In this document: one piece after another, positions 53,371 to 61,848 of the stretch
Layout of the letters: every line of letters begins with the position of its first letter
Numbering within the stretch: position 1 is the stretch's first letter
The notes under the pieces: generated by a model
Seen by the model: only the letters and a program-made list of their open reading frames with translations
Told to the model about the DNA's origin: nothing
Databases searched by the model: none
Position numbers and translations under genes: made by a program
NCBI RefSeq assembly: GCF_023715885.1
Contig: NZ_JAMBOY010000002.1
Coordinates: 434,001 to 498,000 of the forward strand
DNA: 64,000 nucleotides
Direction of reading: 5' to 3'
Origin: Microbacterium hydrocarbonoxydans
Lineage (GTDB): Bacteria > Actinomycetota > Actinomycetes > Actinomycetales > Microbacteriaceae

Positions 53371-54651
53371 GTGAGCACACAACGGGTATTCGCCGCGCGC
53401 CTGGCAGGGTGCGCCGTCTTCGACCCCGTGGGCGACCGGCTCGGCAAGGTCCGTGACGTCGTCATCGTGTACCGAAGTACGGCCGCGCCGCGCGTGATCG
53501 GACTCGTCGTCGAGATCCCCGGACGTCGGCACGTGTTCCTCTCCATCGGGCGAGTCACCTCGATCCGCTCCGGCCAGGTCATCACCACCGGACTCATCAA
53601 CGTGCGCCGGTTCTCGCCGCGCGCCGGCGAGGTGCGCATCCTCGCGGAGCTGCTGGGTCGCCGCGTCACCCTCGTCGACGGCACCGGCGACGCCGTGATC
53701 GAGGACGTCGCGATCGAGCCCAACCGCCTCGGCGAGTGGGCGATCAGCCAGCTGTTCCTGCGCCGCCCGAAGACGAGCGCCTCGCCGTTCGCGAAGGGCC
53801 CGACGACGTTCGCGGCATGGAGCGAGGTCGCCGAGCAGCGCTCCCCCGGCGAGTCGCAGTCGGCCGAGCAGCTCATCGCCTCCTACTCCGAGCTGCACGC
53901 CGCCGACCTCGCCAACACCCTCCTCGATCTGCCGCAGCAGCGCATGATCGAGGTCGCCGAGGAACTCTCCGACGACCGGCTCGCCGACGCCCTCGAGGAG
54001 ATGCCCGAGGACGAGCAGGTGCACATCCTCGACCGTCTCGGCGACGAGCGCGCCGCCGACATCCTCGACCAGATGGAGCCGGACGACGCGGCCGATCTCC
54101 TCGCACAGCTGCCACCGAACCGCCTCGAGCAGCTCCTCGAGCTCATGGAGCCGGAGGAGGCGGAGGACGTCAGGATGCTCCTCCGCTACGGCCCCGACAC
54201 GGCGGGCGGTCTCATGACACCGGAGCCGATCGTGCTCTCCGCCGACGCGACGGTCGCCGAGGCCCTCGCGCTCATCCGCCGCCACGAGCTGCACCCTGCG
54301 CTGGCGGCCGCCGTGTTCGTGACGCTGCCGCCGTTCGAGACGCCCACCGGGCGCCTGCTGGGCATGGTGCACTTCCAGCGCATGCTGCGCTACCCGCCGC
54401 ACGAGCGCCTCGGCGCCATCGTCGACGACAGCCTCGAGCCCGTGCCCGTCACCGCCTCCGCCGCCGAAGTGGCGCGCATGCTGGCGAGCTACGACCTGGT
54501 CTCGCTCCCCGTGATCGACGCGGCGCACCGGCTCGTCGGGGCGATCAGCGTCGATGACGTGCTCGACTACCTGCTGCCGGACGACTGGCGCACGCACGAT
54601 GACGACGAGAGTGTTCAGCAGCCCGCGCGCGCGAAGAGGGAGGTCGGATGA
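53371..54651 (+). CDS. MgtE N-domain/CBS protein with PRC-barrel, no channel domain
   Basis: 426 residues: two PRC-barrel-like repeats (about 1-150), a superhelical MgtE_N region (about 165-280, with LEEMPEDEQVHILDRL and MEPDDAADLLAQLPP), and a CBS pair (about 285-405). No transmembrane segments, so it is not a transporter by itself. It is the Rv1232c-type protein and may sense Mg2+ or adenylates. First gene of a four-gene unit with ATGA/GTGA overlaps (DUF1003, mrp, small membrane protein). Confidence 0.85.
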   Translation: MSTQRVFAARLAGCAVFDPVGDRLGKVRDVVIVYRSTAAPRVIGLVVEIPGRRHVFLSIGRVTSIRSGQVITTGLINVRRFSPRAGEVRILAELLGRRVTLVDGTGDAVIEDVAIEPNRLGEWAISQLFLRRPKTSASPFAKGPTTFAAWSEVAEQRSPGESQSAEQLIASYSELHAADLANTLLDLPQQRMIEVAEELSDDRLADALEEMPEDEQVHILDRLGDERAADILDQMEPDDAADLLAQLPPNRLEQLLELMEPEEAEDVRMLLRYGPDTAGGLMTPEPIVLSADATVAEALALIRRHELHPALAAAVFVTLPPFETPTGRLLGMVHFQRMLRYPPHERLGAIVDDSLEPVPVTASAAEVARMLASYDLVSLPVIDAAHRLVGAISVDDVLDYLLPDDWRTHDDDESVQQPARAKREVG

Positions 54652-55193
54652 TGGCCCGCTCTCGCAGCCGCTCGCCCCAGCTCGACGCCCCGCTCGGGCG
54701 TGGCACCTCCCGCCCCCGGTCGACGTCGCGCGACCGGTTCGGCAGGTTCACCGAGTGGGTGGCCCGTGCGATGGGCACTCCCGCGTTCCTCGTCATCCTG
54801 AGCCTCTTCTGCGTGCTGTGGATCGGCTGGAACACGCTCATGCCCGTCGGCGTCCGCTTCGACGACGCCGCACTCGGCTTCACCGCGCTCACCCTCATGC
54901 TCTCCCTGCAGGCGTCCTACGCCGCGCCGCTGATCCTGCTCGCGCAGAACCGCCAGGACGACCGCGACCGCGTGCAGATCGAGCAGGACCGGCAGCGAGC
55001 CGAGCGCAACCTCGCCGACACGGAGTACCTCGCCCGCGAGATCGTCGCCCTGCGCATGTCTCTCGAGGAGCGCAACACTCAGGTCGTCACTCGCGACGTC
55101 CTGCGGCAGGAGCTGAAGGCTCTGCTGGCCGAGCTCGGCGACCACGAGAACGCCTCGGAGGAGCGGCGGGCGAACAGCCGCACCACCTCATGA
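54648..55193 (+). CDS. DUF1003 family membrane protein
   Basis: 181 residues. A basic N-terminus is followed by two transmembrane helices (about 45-65 and 76-98) with the DUF1003 signatures SLFCVLWIGWN and SLQASYAAPLILLAQNRQDDRDR, then a long coiled-coil-prone helix. Function unknown. ATG overlaps the previous stop and its own stop overlaps the mrp ATG. Confidence 0.88.
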   Translation: MMARSRSRSPQLDAPLGRGTSRPRSTSRDRFGRFTEWVARAMGTPAFLVILSLFCVLWIGWNTLMPVGVRFDDAALGFTALTLMLSLQASYAAPLILLAQNRQDDRDRVQIEQDRQRAERNLADTEYLAREIVALRMSLEERNTQVVTRDVLRQELKALLAELGDHENASEERRANSRTTS

Positions 55194-56314
55194 CGACGGT
55201 CGACGCCGTCCGAGCCGCCGTCTCCGCGGTGACGGATCCCGAGCTGCGGCGCCCCATCGGCGACCTCGACATGGTGCGCGACATCACGGTCGAGGGCGCG
55301 ACCGCCCAGGTCGGCATCGTCCTGACGATCGTCGGCTGCCCCGCCGCGGCCCGCATCGAGTCCGATGTGCGCGCCGCTGCGGCATCCGTCCCCGGCGTCG
55401 ACGACGTCGACGTGCGGGTCGGCGTGATGACCCCGGCCGAGCGAAAGGCTCTCACCGAGAAGCTGCGCGACGGACGCGCACCGCGCCAGATGCCCTTCGG
55501 GCCCGACTCGCTGACCCGCGTGATCCTCGTGTCGAGCGGCAAGGGCGGCGTCGGCAAGTCCTCGGTCACCGCGAACCTGGCGGTGGCGCTGACCGATCAG
55601 GGCCTCGCCGTCGGGCTCGTGGACGCCGATGTGCACGGCTTCTCCATCCCCGGACTCCTCGGCATCCCCGCCGGCACCCAGCCCACTCGGATCGACGACC
55701 TCATGCTGCCGCCGGTCGCCTACGGGGTGAAGACCGTCTCGATCGGCATGTTCCTCCGCGAGGGCGAGGCGGTCGTCGCGTGGCGCGGTCCGATGCTCCA
55801 CCGCACGGTGCAGCAGTTCCTCACCGACGTCTTCTTCGGCGACCTCGACGTGCTGCTGATCGACATGCCGCCGGGCACCGGTGACATCGCGATCTCCATC
55901 GGACAGCTGCTCCCGCACGCCGAGGTGCTCGTCGTGACCACGCCGCAGACAGCAGCGGCCGACGTCGCGATCCGCAGCGGTCTGGTGGCGCGCCAGACCG
56001 GACAGCGCGTGATCGGCGTCGTCGAGAACATGGGCCCGCTGACGCTGCCCGACGGTTCGGTCATGGACCTGTTCGGCGCAGGCGGCGGAGCGGCCGTCGC
56101 CGCCGCCCTCTCCGACGGCGGCCCCGTGCCCCTGCTCGCCTCGATCCCGTTCAGCCCCGCGCTGCGCGCCGGAGGCGACGTCGGCGCCCCGATCGTGCTG
56201 ACGGACGGAACGGATGCCGCGGCCTCCAGCATCCGCGATCTCGCCCGCACCCTCGCGCGGCAGGGGCGCGGCCTGTCCGGTCGCTCACTCCCGATGATGG
56301 TCGGCCCGTCGTGA
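55190..56314 (+). CDS. mrp: Mrp/ApbC-family P-loop ATPase
   Basis: 374 residues. An N-terminal DUF59/MIP18-like domain (GDLDMVRDI, TIVGCPAA) precedes a deviant Walker A SGKGGVGKSS (116-125), the DADVHG switch and DMPPGTGD. Family members carry or transfer Fe-S clusters. The usual CXXC near the C-terminus is missing: the segment reads VENMGPLTLPDGSVMDLFG. Overlaps both neighbours by four bases. Confidence 0.9.
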   Translation: MTTVDAVRAAVSAVTDPELRRPIGDLDMVRDITVEGATAQVGIVLTIVGCPAAARIESDVRAAAASVPGVDDVDVRVGVMTPAERKALTEKLRDGRAPRQMPFGPDSLTRVILVSSGKGGVGKSSVTANLAVALTDQGLAVGLVDADVHGFSIPGLLGIPAGTQPTRIDDLMLPPVAYGVKTVSIGMFLREGEAVVAWRGPMLHRTVQQFLTDVFFGDLDVLLIDMPPGTGDIAISIGQLLPHAEVLVVTTPQTAAADVAIRSGLVARQTGQRVIGVVENMGPLTLPDGSVMDLFGAGGGAAVAAALSDGGPVPLLASIPFSPALRAGGDVGAPIVLTDGTDAAASSIRDLARTLARQGRGLSGRSLPMMVGPS

Positions 56315-56787
56315 CCGTCACCGTCTCCGAGTCCCTCGTGCGCCGCATGGCCCGCGACGCCGCGGTCTACGGCCTCACCCGGCCCTGGGCGATCGTCATG
56401 TGGGTCGCGCTGGCGGCGAGTCTCGTGCTCAGCATCCTGAATCTCACCGCCGGCGCCGCGGACGACACCGGTTCGGCCGGCTGGCTGCCGCTCGCGAGCG
56501 TCGCTCTCATGGCCGTGGCGATCGGCGCCACGGTCTCGGGCGCACGTCGAGCGGTGCGCGCCGCGATGCCGCCCGGCACGGTCGTCTGGGCTCGGCTGAA
56601 CGACGACGACCTGCAGATCGGCGCCGACCGCCGGGTCTCGGTGATCCCGTACGAGACGTTCCAGGGCATGCGCGTCGGGAGCGACGCGGTGATCCTGCGC
56701 GTTCAGGGGTCGTCGGCGGTCACGGCCGTGCCGCGCGCGGTGTTCACCGACGACGACGTCGCACGGCTCCGCGATCGCATCGGCTGA
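56311..56787 (+). CDS. Two-helix membrane protein with YcxB-like C-domain
   Basis: 158 residues with two transmembrane helices (about 24-47 and 54-75) followed by a beta-rich domain (GTVVWARLNDDDLQIGAD, PYETFQGMRVGSDAVILR, PRAVFTDDD) that resembles YcxB-like/PH-type modules. GTG start overlaps the mrp stop. Function unknown; last gene of its unit and convergent with tatB. Confidence 0.7.
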   Translation: MTVTVSESLVRRMARDAAVYGLTRPWAIVMWVALAASLVLSILNLTAGAADDTGSAGWLPLASVALMAVAIGATVSGARRAVRAAMPPGTVVWARLNDDDLQIGADRRVSVIPYETFQGMRVGSDAVILRVQGSSAVTAVPRAVFTDDDVARLRDRIG

Positions 56788-56808
56788 GCGAGTTGTCCGC
56801 CCGTCCGC

Positions 56809-57195
56809 TCAGGTCGCTTCGGCGTCGTACGGCGGGGGGCTCTCCACGGAGAAGTCCGGCCGCACCGTCGGCTTCTTCGGCGCGACCACCGCGGGCTCCG
56901 CGACGACTCCCGCGCTGGGCGTGGGAGTCGGGGTCCTGTCGTCTTCGAAGAGCGCGTCCCTGATGATGCGTCGGGGGTCGTACTGGCGGGGGTCGAGCTT
57001 GCGCCAGTCGACGTCGTCGAGCTCGGGTCCCATCTCGTCGCGCACCCGCGAGCGCGTGTCCCGAAGGAACTCGCCGGCACGACGGGCGAGCTTCGCCACG
57101 CTCTCGGCATAGCGAGGCAGCCGCTCAGGTCCGACGAGCAGAACAGCGATCAGACCGATCAGCAGCAGCTTCTCGAACGTGATCCCGAACTGCAT
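56809..57195 (-). CDS. tatB: Twin-arginine translocase subunit TatB
   Basis: 128 residues. The single N-terminal transmembrane helix (about 5-21) leads into VGPERLP (21-27), the Tat hinge, and an amphipathic helix (YAESVAKLARRAGEFLRDTR). The C-terminal half is Pro/Thr-rich. With TatA and TatC it exports folded proteins. In mycobacteria tatB follows sigE-rseA-htrA; here those genes are not adjacent. ATG 57195 has a -10 box 6 bases upstream. Confidence 0.9.
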   Translation of the reverse strand: MQFGITFEKLLLIGLIAVLLVGPERLPRYAESVAKLARRAGEFLRDTRSRVRDEMGPELDDVDWRKLDPRQYDPRRIIRDALFEDDRTPTPTPSAGVVAEPAVVAPKKPTVRPDFSVESPPPYDAEAT

Positions 57196-57201
57196 CTGTC
57201 C

Positions 57202-57207
57202 AGGCTA
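57202..57207 (-). promoter_or_regulatory. -10 box of tatB
   Basis: TAGCCT on the minus strand, 6 bases (GGACAG) before the ATG at 57195. Confidence 0.6.
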
Positions 57208-57243
57208 CCGCCGCGCCTGCCCGCCTGCCGCACACCGAGCGCA

Positions 57244-57249
57244 TACGCT
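57244..57249 (+). promoter_or_regulatory. -10 box of O-methyltransferase gene
   Basis: TACGCT, 36 bases before the ATG at 57286. Here a short leader with GGGAG is present, unlike the leaderless neighbours. Confidence 0.5.
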
Positions 57250-57285
57250 GGGAACACACAGACCTCAGTCGGGAGAATCAGGGCA

Positions 57286-57921
57286 ATGAGCGAGAACGAT
57301 GCGAACGCACGTTTCATCCGCGAGTCGATCGTGGAGCCCTCCGCGATCGCCCGCGCGCGTGCTCACGCGATCGAGCTCGGCGCGGCCCCGGTGAGCGCCG
57401 CGGTCGGCTCGCAGATCGCCGTGCTGGCCGCCGCGACGGGAGCCCGCTCGATCGTCGAGATCGGCACCGGCGCCGGTGTCTCGGGACTCTGGCTGCTGCG
57501 CGGGGCGCCGCAGGCCGTGCTCACGTCGATCGACAACGAGCCGGAGCACCTCGCCGCGGCGCGGCAGTCATTCGCCGACGCCCGCGTCCCCGCCACGAAG
57601 GCGCGTTTCATCACGGGCCGCGCGGCCGACGTGCTGCCCCGCATGAACGAGGCGTCCTACGACATCGTCCTCGTCGACGCCGACCCCGAGAACGTGATCG
57701 AGTACGTCGAGCACGGTCTGCGCCTGGTGCGCACCGGCGGGATGGTGCTCGTGCCGCGCGTGCTCGCCGGCGGAAAGGTCGCCGATCCGGTGCAGCGCGA
57801 CGCGGTCACCACCGCGTTCCGCTCCCTCATCCAGGAGACGCAGGAGTCACCCGCGGTCCTCGCGACGGTCTCCTCGGCCGGCGAGGGTCTTCTGCAGCTC
57901 GTCAGCGTCGCTGCCGACTGA
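57286..57921 (+). CDS. SAM-dependent O-methyltransferase (Rv1220c-like)
   Basis: 211 residues. Motif I VEIGTGAGVSGLWL (57-70), the acidic IDNEPEHLAAAR and the metal-binding VLVDADPENVIEYVEHGL place it in the catechol-type O-methyltransferase family. Substrate unknown. Divergent from tatB, as in mycobacteria, but without sigE between them. Confidence 0.87.
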   Translation: MSENDANARFIRESIVEPSAIARARAHAIELGAAPVSAAVGSQIAVLAAATGARSIVEIGTGAGVSGLWLLRGAPQAVLTSIDNEPEHLAAARQSFADARVPATKARFITGRAADVLPRMNEASYDIVLVDADPENVIEYVEHGLRLVRTGGMVLVPRVLAGGKVADPVQRDAVTTAFRSLIQETQESPAVLATVSSAGEGLLQLVSVAAD

Positions 57922-57973
57922 GCGCATCGACCGCGTCCTGCGTCGATCCCGGCACAGATGTGCCACACAGACG

Positions 57974-58009
57974 CGAAGAGGGCGACGGATCTCTCCGTCG
58001 CCCTCTTCG
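57974..58009. terminator. Bidirectional terminator between O-methyltransferase and DUF3117 genes
   Basis: 57974-57989 pairs with 57994-58009 over 16 bp around a 4-base loop. Confidence 0.8.
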
Positions 58010-58039
58010 GTGGTCCGCATCGAGCGGACCGGAGTTCGG

Positions 58040-58213
58040 TCAGGCCGGCGCCACGACGGCTGCCAGCACGTCGTGAAGCTCCTTCGCCTCAGCGTCGTTC
58101 ACGGACACGACCAGGCGGCCGCCGCCCTCGAGCGGGACACGCACGATGATGAGGCGCCCTTCTTTCACGGCCTCCATCGGTCCGTCTCCGGTCCTCGGCT
58201 TCATCGCTGCCAT
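58040..58213 (-). CDS. DUF3117 family small protein
   Basis: 57 residues, read directly from the minus strand: begins MAAMKPRTGDGPMEAVKEGR and continues with a short beta-rich stretch ending VLAAVVAPA. It matches the short, strongly conserved actinobacterial family DUF3117 (Rv1211 in M. tuberculosis). A strong AAGGAG site lies 6 bases ahead of the ATG. Function unknown. It is too short for most ORF cut-offs, so it could be missed. Confidence 0.9.
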   Translation of the reverse strand: MAAMKPRTGDGPMEAVKEGRLIIVRVPLEGGGRLVVSVNDAEAKELHDVLAAVVAPA

Positions 58214-58246
58214 CGTGGGCTCCTTTTCCTCCGGTGGTATGCGATC

Positions 58247-58252
58247 AGTTTA
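58247..58252 (-). promoter_or_regulatory. -10 box of DUF3117 gene
   Basis: TAAACT on the minus strand, about 33 bases before the ATG; the leader carries the AAGGAG site. Confidence 0.5.
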
Positions 58253-58310
58253 TCGGGTGGGGCCGAGACCTGGATGTCCGCTGAGAAGAAATGCAATCAC
58301 GCGTTAACAT

Positions 58311-59528
58311 TCACGGCACCTGCCAGAACGTGTTCCCGAGCGCGTACACGTGGAAGATCCAGACCCACTGACCGAGCAGGCAGAGCGCGAGGACGCCGAG
58401 TCGCCACAGCCGGGAGCGCGGGACGGCGACCGCTCCCCACAGCGGACTGAGCGGCAGCAGCAGGCGGAAGGTGCTCGACTGCGGGAAGAAGACCAGCAGC
58501 AGGTAGAGCAGGTAGCTCGCGCTCCAGAGCCGCAGATCGGCGCCGACGCGACGCACCTGCGGCAGGAGCAGCAACGCGGATGCGAGAGCGACGACGAGCA
58601 GGACGAGGGCGACCGGTCCCCACGCGGTCGGCAGTCCCCACTGCGCGAACCAGAACGACGACGCCTGCACCCACCCCTCGAAGGGGACGAACCCCTCCAC
58701 TCCCCCGACGATCCAGAGACGTCGCCAGGCGAGCTCGGTGGCCAGATAGGCACCGGGGTCGCCGGTGACCGCACCCGCGAGGAGCTGCCAGCCGAACCCG
58801 CAGGCCACAGCGAGCGCTCCCAGCGCGACGATGTGCACCGCCTCCCTCGGCAGGAGCGGATCGTCCCGACGACGCAGAAAGCGCAGGATGCCGTGCAGCC
58901 CGAGGTACAGCGCGAACGCCAGGATGCCGGGGCGCGTGAACGCCATGACGGGGACGAGCAAGTACAGCCACGCGTATCTACGCCGGATCGTGGCGTCGAG
59001 CGCGAGGAAGAGCAGCAGGAGGAAGAGCGTCTCCGCATACCCGACCTGGAACATCGCGGCCAGCGGCCCGAACGCGAAGAACGCCACCGCCCAGAGCGCG
59101 GCCCTTCGTCCGATCCGGTCGCGCAGCAACCGATGGAGAGCGAGGCAGGCGAGGTACCCGGCACCGAATGAGAGCAGGAGTGCGCCCGCTCCCCAGGAGC
59201 CGAGCAGGAACCCGATGCCCTTCGCCGCGTATGCGAAGACCGGCATGAACGCCCACGCGTTCTCGGCCACGTCGCCGGAGTCCGTGAGCGGGAGCGTCGA
59301 CGGGTAGCCTTCCTCCGCGACGAGCCAGTACCACTGCGCATCCCACCCGACGACGAAGTCGCCGAGTCCGGGATCGGCGCCGAAGCGCGAGAGCGAGGTC
59401 GACTGCAGGGCGGCGGCGATCATGAGAGCGGTGGTGACCGCGCGCGCCGCGAGATAGATCACGGCGATCTTGAGGGGCGCAGGGGTGCGCGCCCACCGCC
59501 GACCGAGCGTCAGCGCGAGCTGAGCCAC
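58311..59528 (-). CDS. Polytopic mannosyltransferase-like protein (GT-C / PIG-V type)
   Basis: 405 residues with about ten transmembrane helices. The first extracytoplasmic loop holds VVGWDAQWYWLVAEEGYP, the acidic catalytic loop typical of PIG-V/GT-C enzymes, and MAFTRPGILAF lies in a later loop. It likely uses a polyprenyl-phosphate sugar to modify lipids, glycans or proteins outside the membrane. GTG start lies inside dapE (19-base overlap), so it may be expressed by read-through from dapE. Confidence 0.8.
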   Translation of the reverse strand: MAQLALTLGRRWARTPAPLKIAVIYLAARAVTTALMIAAALQSTSLSRFGADPGLGDFVVGWDAQWYWLVAEEGYPSTLPLTDSGDVAENAWAFMPVFAYAAKGIGFLLGSWGAGALLLSFGAGYLACLALHRLLRDRIGRRAALWAVAFFAFGPLAAMFQVGYAETLFLLLLFLALDATIRRRYAWLYLLVPVMAFTRPGILAFALYLGLHGILRFLRRRDDPLLPREAVHIVALGALAVACGFGWQLLAGAVTGDPGAYLATELAWRRLWIVGGVEGFVPFEGWVQASSFWFAQWGLPTAWGPVALVLLVVALASALLLLPQVRRVGADLRLWSASYLLYLLLVFFPQSSTFRLLLPLSPLWGAVAVPRSRLWRLGVLALCLLGQWVWIFHVYALGNTFWQVP

Positions 59529-60583
59529 GTACGCAGCCCTCGCTCCACGGCCTCGATCTGCGAGACGGCAACCCGCTCCTCATCGTGGTGGGCGAGGTGC
59601 GGATCTCCCGGCCCGTAGTTCACGGCCGGGATGCCGAGGGCGGAGAATCGCGCGACGTCGGTCCACCCGTACTTCGGTCGGGGTTCGGCACCGACGGCGG
59701 CGACGAACTCCTTCGCGATCGGGGCATCGAGACCGGGACGGGCGCCCTCCGCGGCATCCGTGATCTCGACGTCGAATCCGGCGAGCAGGTTGCGGATGTG
59801 GGCCTCGGCATCCGCCGCCGACTTGCTCGGAGCGAAGCGGTAGTTGACCTCGATTTCGCACGCGTCGGGGATGACGTTGCCCGCGACTCCGCCGGTGATG
59901 CGGACGGCGCTCATGCTCTCCCGGTAGAGCAGCCCCTCGACGGCGACCTCTCGCGCGCGGTACTCGGCGAGCCTCGCGAGGACGGGCGCTGCACGGTGGA
60001 TCGCGTTCTCGCCGATCCACGCACGGGCTGCATGGGCGCGTACTCCGGACGTGCGCACGATCGCGCGCATCGTGCCGTTGCATCCGCCCTCCACCTCGCC
60101 GTTGGACGGCTCGCCGAGGATCGCGAAGTCCGCCTGGAACAGATCGGGACGCTCCGCGGCGAGCAGCGTCAGCCCGTTCTTGGACGCCTCGACCTCTTCG
60201 TTGTCGTACCACATCCAGGTGATGTCGACCGCCGGGTCCGTCAGCTCGGCGGCCAGCTTCAGCTGCACCGCGACGCCCGCCTTCATGTCGACGGTGCCAC
60301 GGCCCCACAGGAACGGCGTCCCATCGATGTCGATGTCGCGCGTGGGGACGTTGCCGTTGATCGGGACGGTGTCGATGTGGCCGGCGATGGCCACGCGCTG
60401 CGCGCGGCCGAGCGAGGTGCGCGCCACGATCGTATTGCCGTGGCGGATCACCTCGAGATGGGCGTACCCGGAGACGGCCTCTTCGATCGCGTCGGCGAGC
60501 GGCTTCTCCTCGCCGGACACACTGGGGATGTCGCAGATCGCGCGGGTCAGATCGAGGGATGACGCGGTGAGGTCGAGCAGCAT
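59510..60583 (-). CDS. dapE: Succinyl-diaminopimelate desuccinylase DapE
   Basis: 357 residues, M20 metallopeptidase family. Metal ligands H69 and D71 (AGHIDTVP), D99 ([10 protein letters not shown]) and the catalytic pair at 129-130 (WYDNEEVEA) are present. It releases succinate from N-succinyl-LL-DAP in lysine and peptidoglycan precursor synthesis. Divergent from dapD across 65 bases, each gene with its own leaderless promoter. Confidence 0.94.
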   Translation of the reverse strand: MLLDLTASSLDLTRAICDIPSVSGEEKPLADAIEEAVSGYAHLEVIRHGNTIVARTSLGRAQRVAIAGHIDTVPINGNVPTRDIDIDGTPFLWGRGTVDMKAGVAVQLKLAAELTDPAVDITWMWYDNEEVEASKNGLTLLAAERPDLFQADFAILGEPSNGEVEGGCNGTMRAIVRTSGVRAHAARAWIGENAIHRAAPVLARLAEYRAREVAVEGLLYRESMSAVRITGGVAGNVIPDACEIEVNYRFAPSKSAADAEAHIRNLLAGFDVEITDAAEGARPGLDAPIAKEFVAAVGAEPRPKYGWTDVARFSALGIPAVNYGPGDPHLAHHDEERVAVSQIEAVERGLRTWLSSR

Positions 60584-60589
60584 GGACCC

Positions 60590-60595
60590 AGCCTA
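60590..60595 (-). promoter_or_regulatory. -10 box of dapE
   Basis: TAGGCT on the minus strand, 6 bases before the ATG at 60583. Confidence 0.6.
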
Positions 60596-60636
60596 CTTAC
60601 CCCGTCACGCGGGCGTCGGCCCGATGGAAGTGGCGA

Positions 60637-60642
60637 TACCGT
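60637..60642 (+). promoter_or_regulatory. -10 box of dapD
   Basis: TACCGT, 6 bases (GGAGGC) before the ATG at 60649. Confidence 0.55.
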
Positions 60643-60648
60643 GGAGGC

Positions 60649-61602
60649 ATGACTGAGGCGCGCACCGTGTGGGGTACTGGACTTTCGACCATCGCCGGCG
60701 ACGGCACCGTCCTCGACGCATGGTTCCCCGAGGTCTCCATCACGGCGCCGGCGGCGGGAGACGCCGCAGCCGCTCTGCTGACGCTGGATGCCGTCGCCGG
60801 ACCGGACGAGCGCCGCAACGTGACCGTAGAGACCGTGCAGCTGCACATCGACCTCGACGCGCCCCCGGCCTCCACGGTCGACGCCTACCTCCGTCTGCAC
60901 TCGCTCTCGCACCTCATCGTGCGCCCGAACGAGCTCAATCTCGACGGCATCTTCGGGCACCTCCCGAACGTGGCGTGGACGAACGCCGGACCGATGCACC
61001 CCGACGACGCGGCACGGCTCCGTCCCCTGCTGCAGCGCGCCGGCATCCAGGTGCAGGGACTCGACAAGTTCCCGCGTCTCACCGACTACGTGCAGCCCGC
61101 GGGCGTGCGCATCGCCGACGCGTCGCGAGTGCGCCTCGGTGCGCATCTGTCGCCAGGCACCACGGTCATGCACGAGGGATTCGTAAACTTCAACGCCGGC
61201 ACGCTCGGCGCCTCGATGGTCGAGGGACGCATCTCGCAGGGCGTCGTCGTCGGCGACGGCAGCGATATCGGCGGCGGCTCCTCGATCATGGGCACGCTGT
61301 CCGGCGGCGGTTCGCATCGCGTCTCGATCGGCGCGCGCACCCTTCTCGGCGCGAACGCCGGCATCGGCATCTCGCTCGGCGACGACTGCGTCGTCGAAGC
61401 GGGCCTCTACGTGACGGCCGGGACCAAGGTCGTGCTGGTCGACGGGCCGGCGACGCCCGGTGGCGGGCGTCCCTCCGTCAAGGGCGCGGAGCTCTCCGGG
61501 CGCGACGGTCTGCTCTTCCGTCGCAACTCGCTCAGCGGTGCCGTCGAGGCGGTCACGAGAGCGGGCGTCGGCGTCACCCTGAACGAGGCGCTGCACGCCT
61601 GA
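60649..61602 (+). CDS. dapD: Tetrahydrodipicolinate N-succinyltransferase DapD
   Basis: 317 residues, actinobacterial DapD type. An N-terminal alpha/beta domain is followed by a left-handed beta-helix: [32 protein letters not shown] and [17 protein letters not shown] carry the hexapeptide repeats and the NAGT acyl-acceptor region. Transfers succinyl from succinyl-CoA to tetrahydrodipicolinate. Works with dapE next door and possibly the DapC-like aminotransferase at 21.6 kb. Confidence 0.94.
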   Translation: MTEARTVWGTGLSTIAGDGTVLDAWFPEVSITAPAAGDAAAALLTLDAVAGPDERRNVTVETVQLHIDLDAPPASTVDAYLRLHSLSHLIVRPNELNLDGIFGHLPNVAWTNAGPMHPDDAARLRPLLQRAGIQVQGLDKFPRLTDYVQPAGVRIADASRVRLGAHLSPGTTVMHEGFVNFNAGTLGASMVEGRISQGVVVGDGSDIGGGSSIMGTLSGGGSHRVSIGARTLLGANAGIGISLGDDCVVEAGLYVTAGTKVVLVDGPATPGGGRPSVKGAELSGRDGLLFRRNSLSGAVEAVTRAGVGVTLNEALHA

Positions 61603-61636
61603 GACCGGCCAGCGCCGGAGATCGCGACCGCGCTGA

Positions 61637-61848
61637 TAGACTGTAGGGGTCGTACGGGCCTCCAGTCCGGCGATGTCGTCGTCGTCACGGGGTCTCCGAG
61701 GACCGAAGCGGGCGCTCCAGAGCCGCCCCCACAACCAGCCTCAGCTGGCGTTTCGCACGGCGAACCGATGCGCTGTCCTGCGCCGTCGCCACCTCATACC
61801 CAGAACCCTCGCGTGCGGTCGTGCGCACGCGCTGATGGAGCTCTTTCT
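61637..61848 (+). promoter_or_regulatory. Promoter box and ~200-base leader of DEAD-box gene 2
   Basis: TAGACT (61637-61642) predicts a start near 61649, leaving about 200 untranslated bases before the ATG at 61849. A 7-bp hairpin (61811-61817 with 61824-61830) lies just ahead of the GGAG ribosome binding site. I see no coding sequence that convinces me in the leader. Confidence 0.4.
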
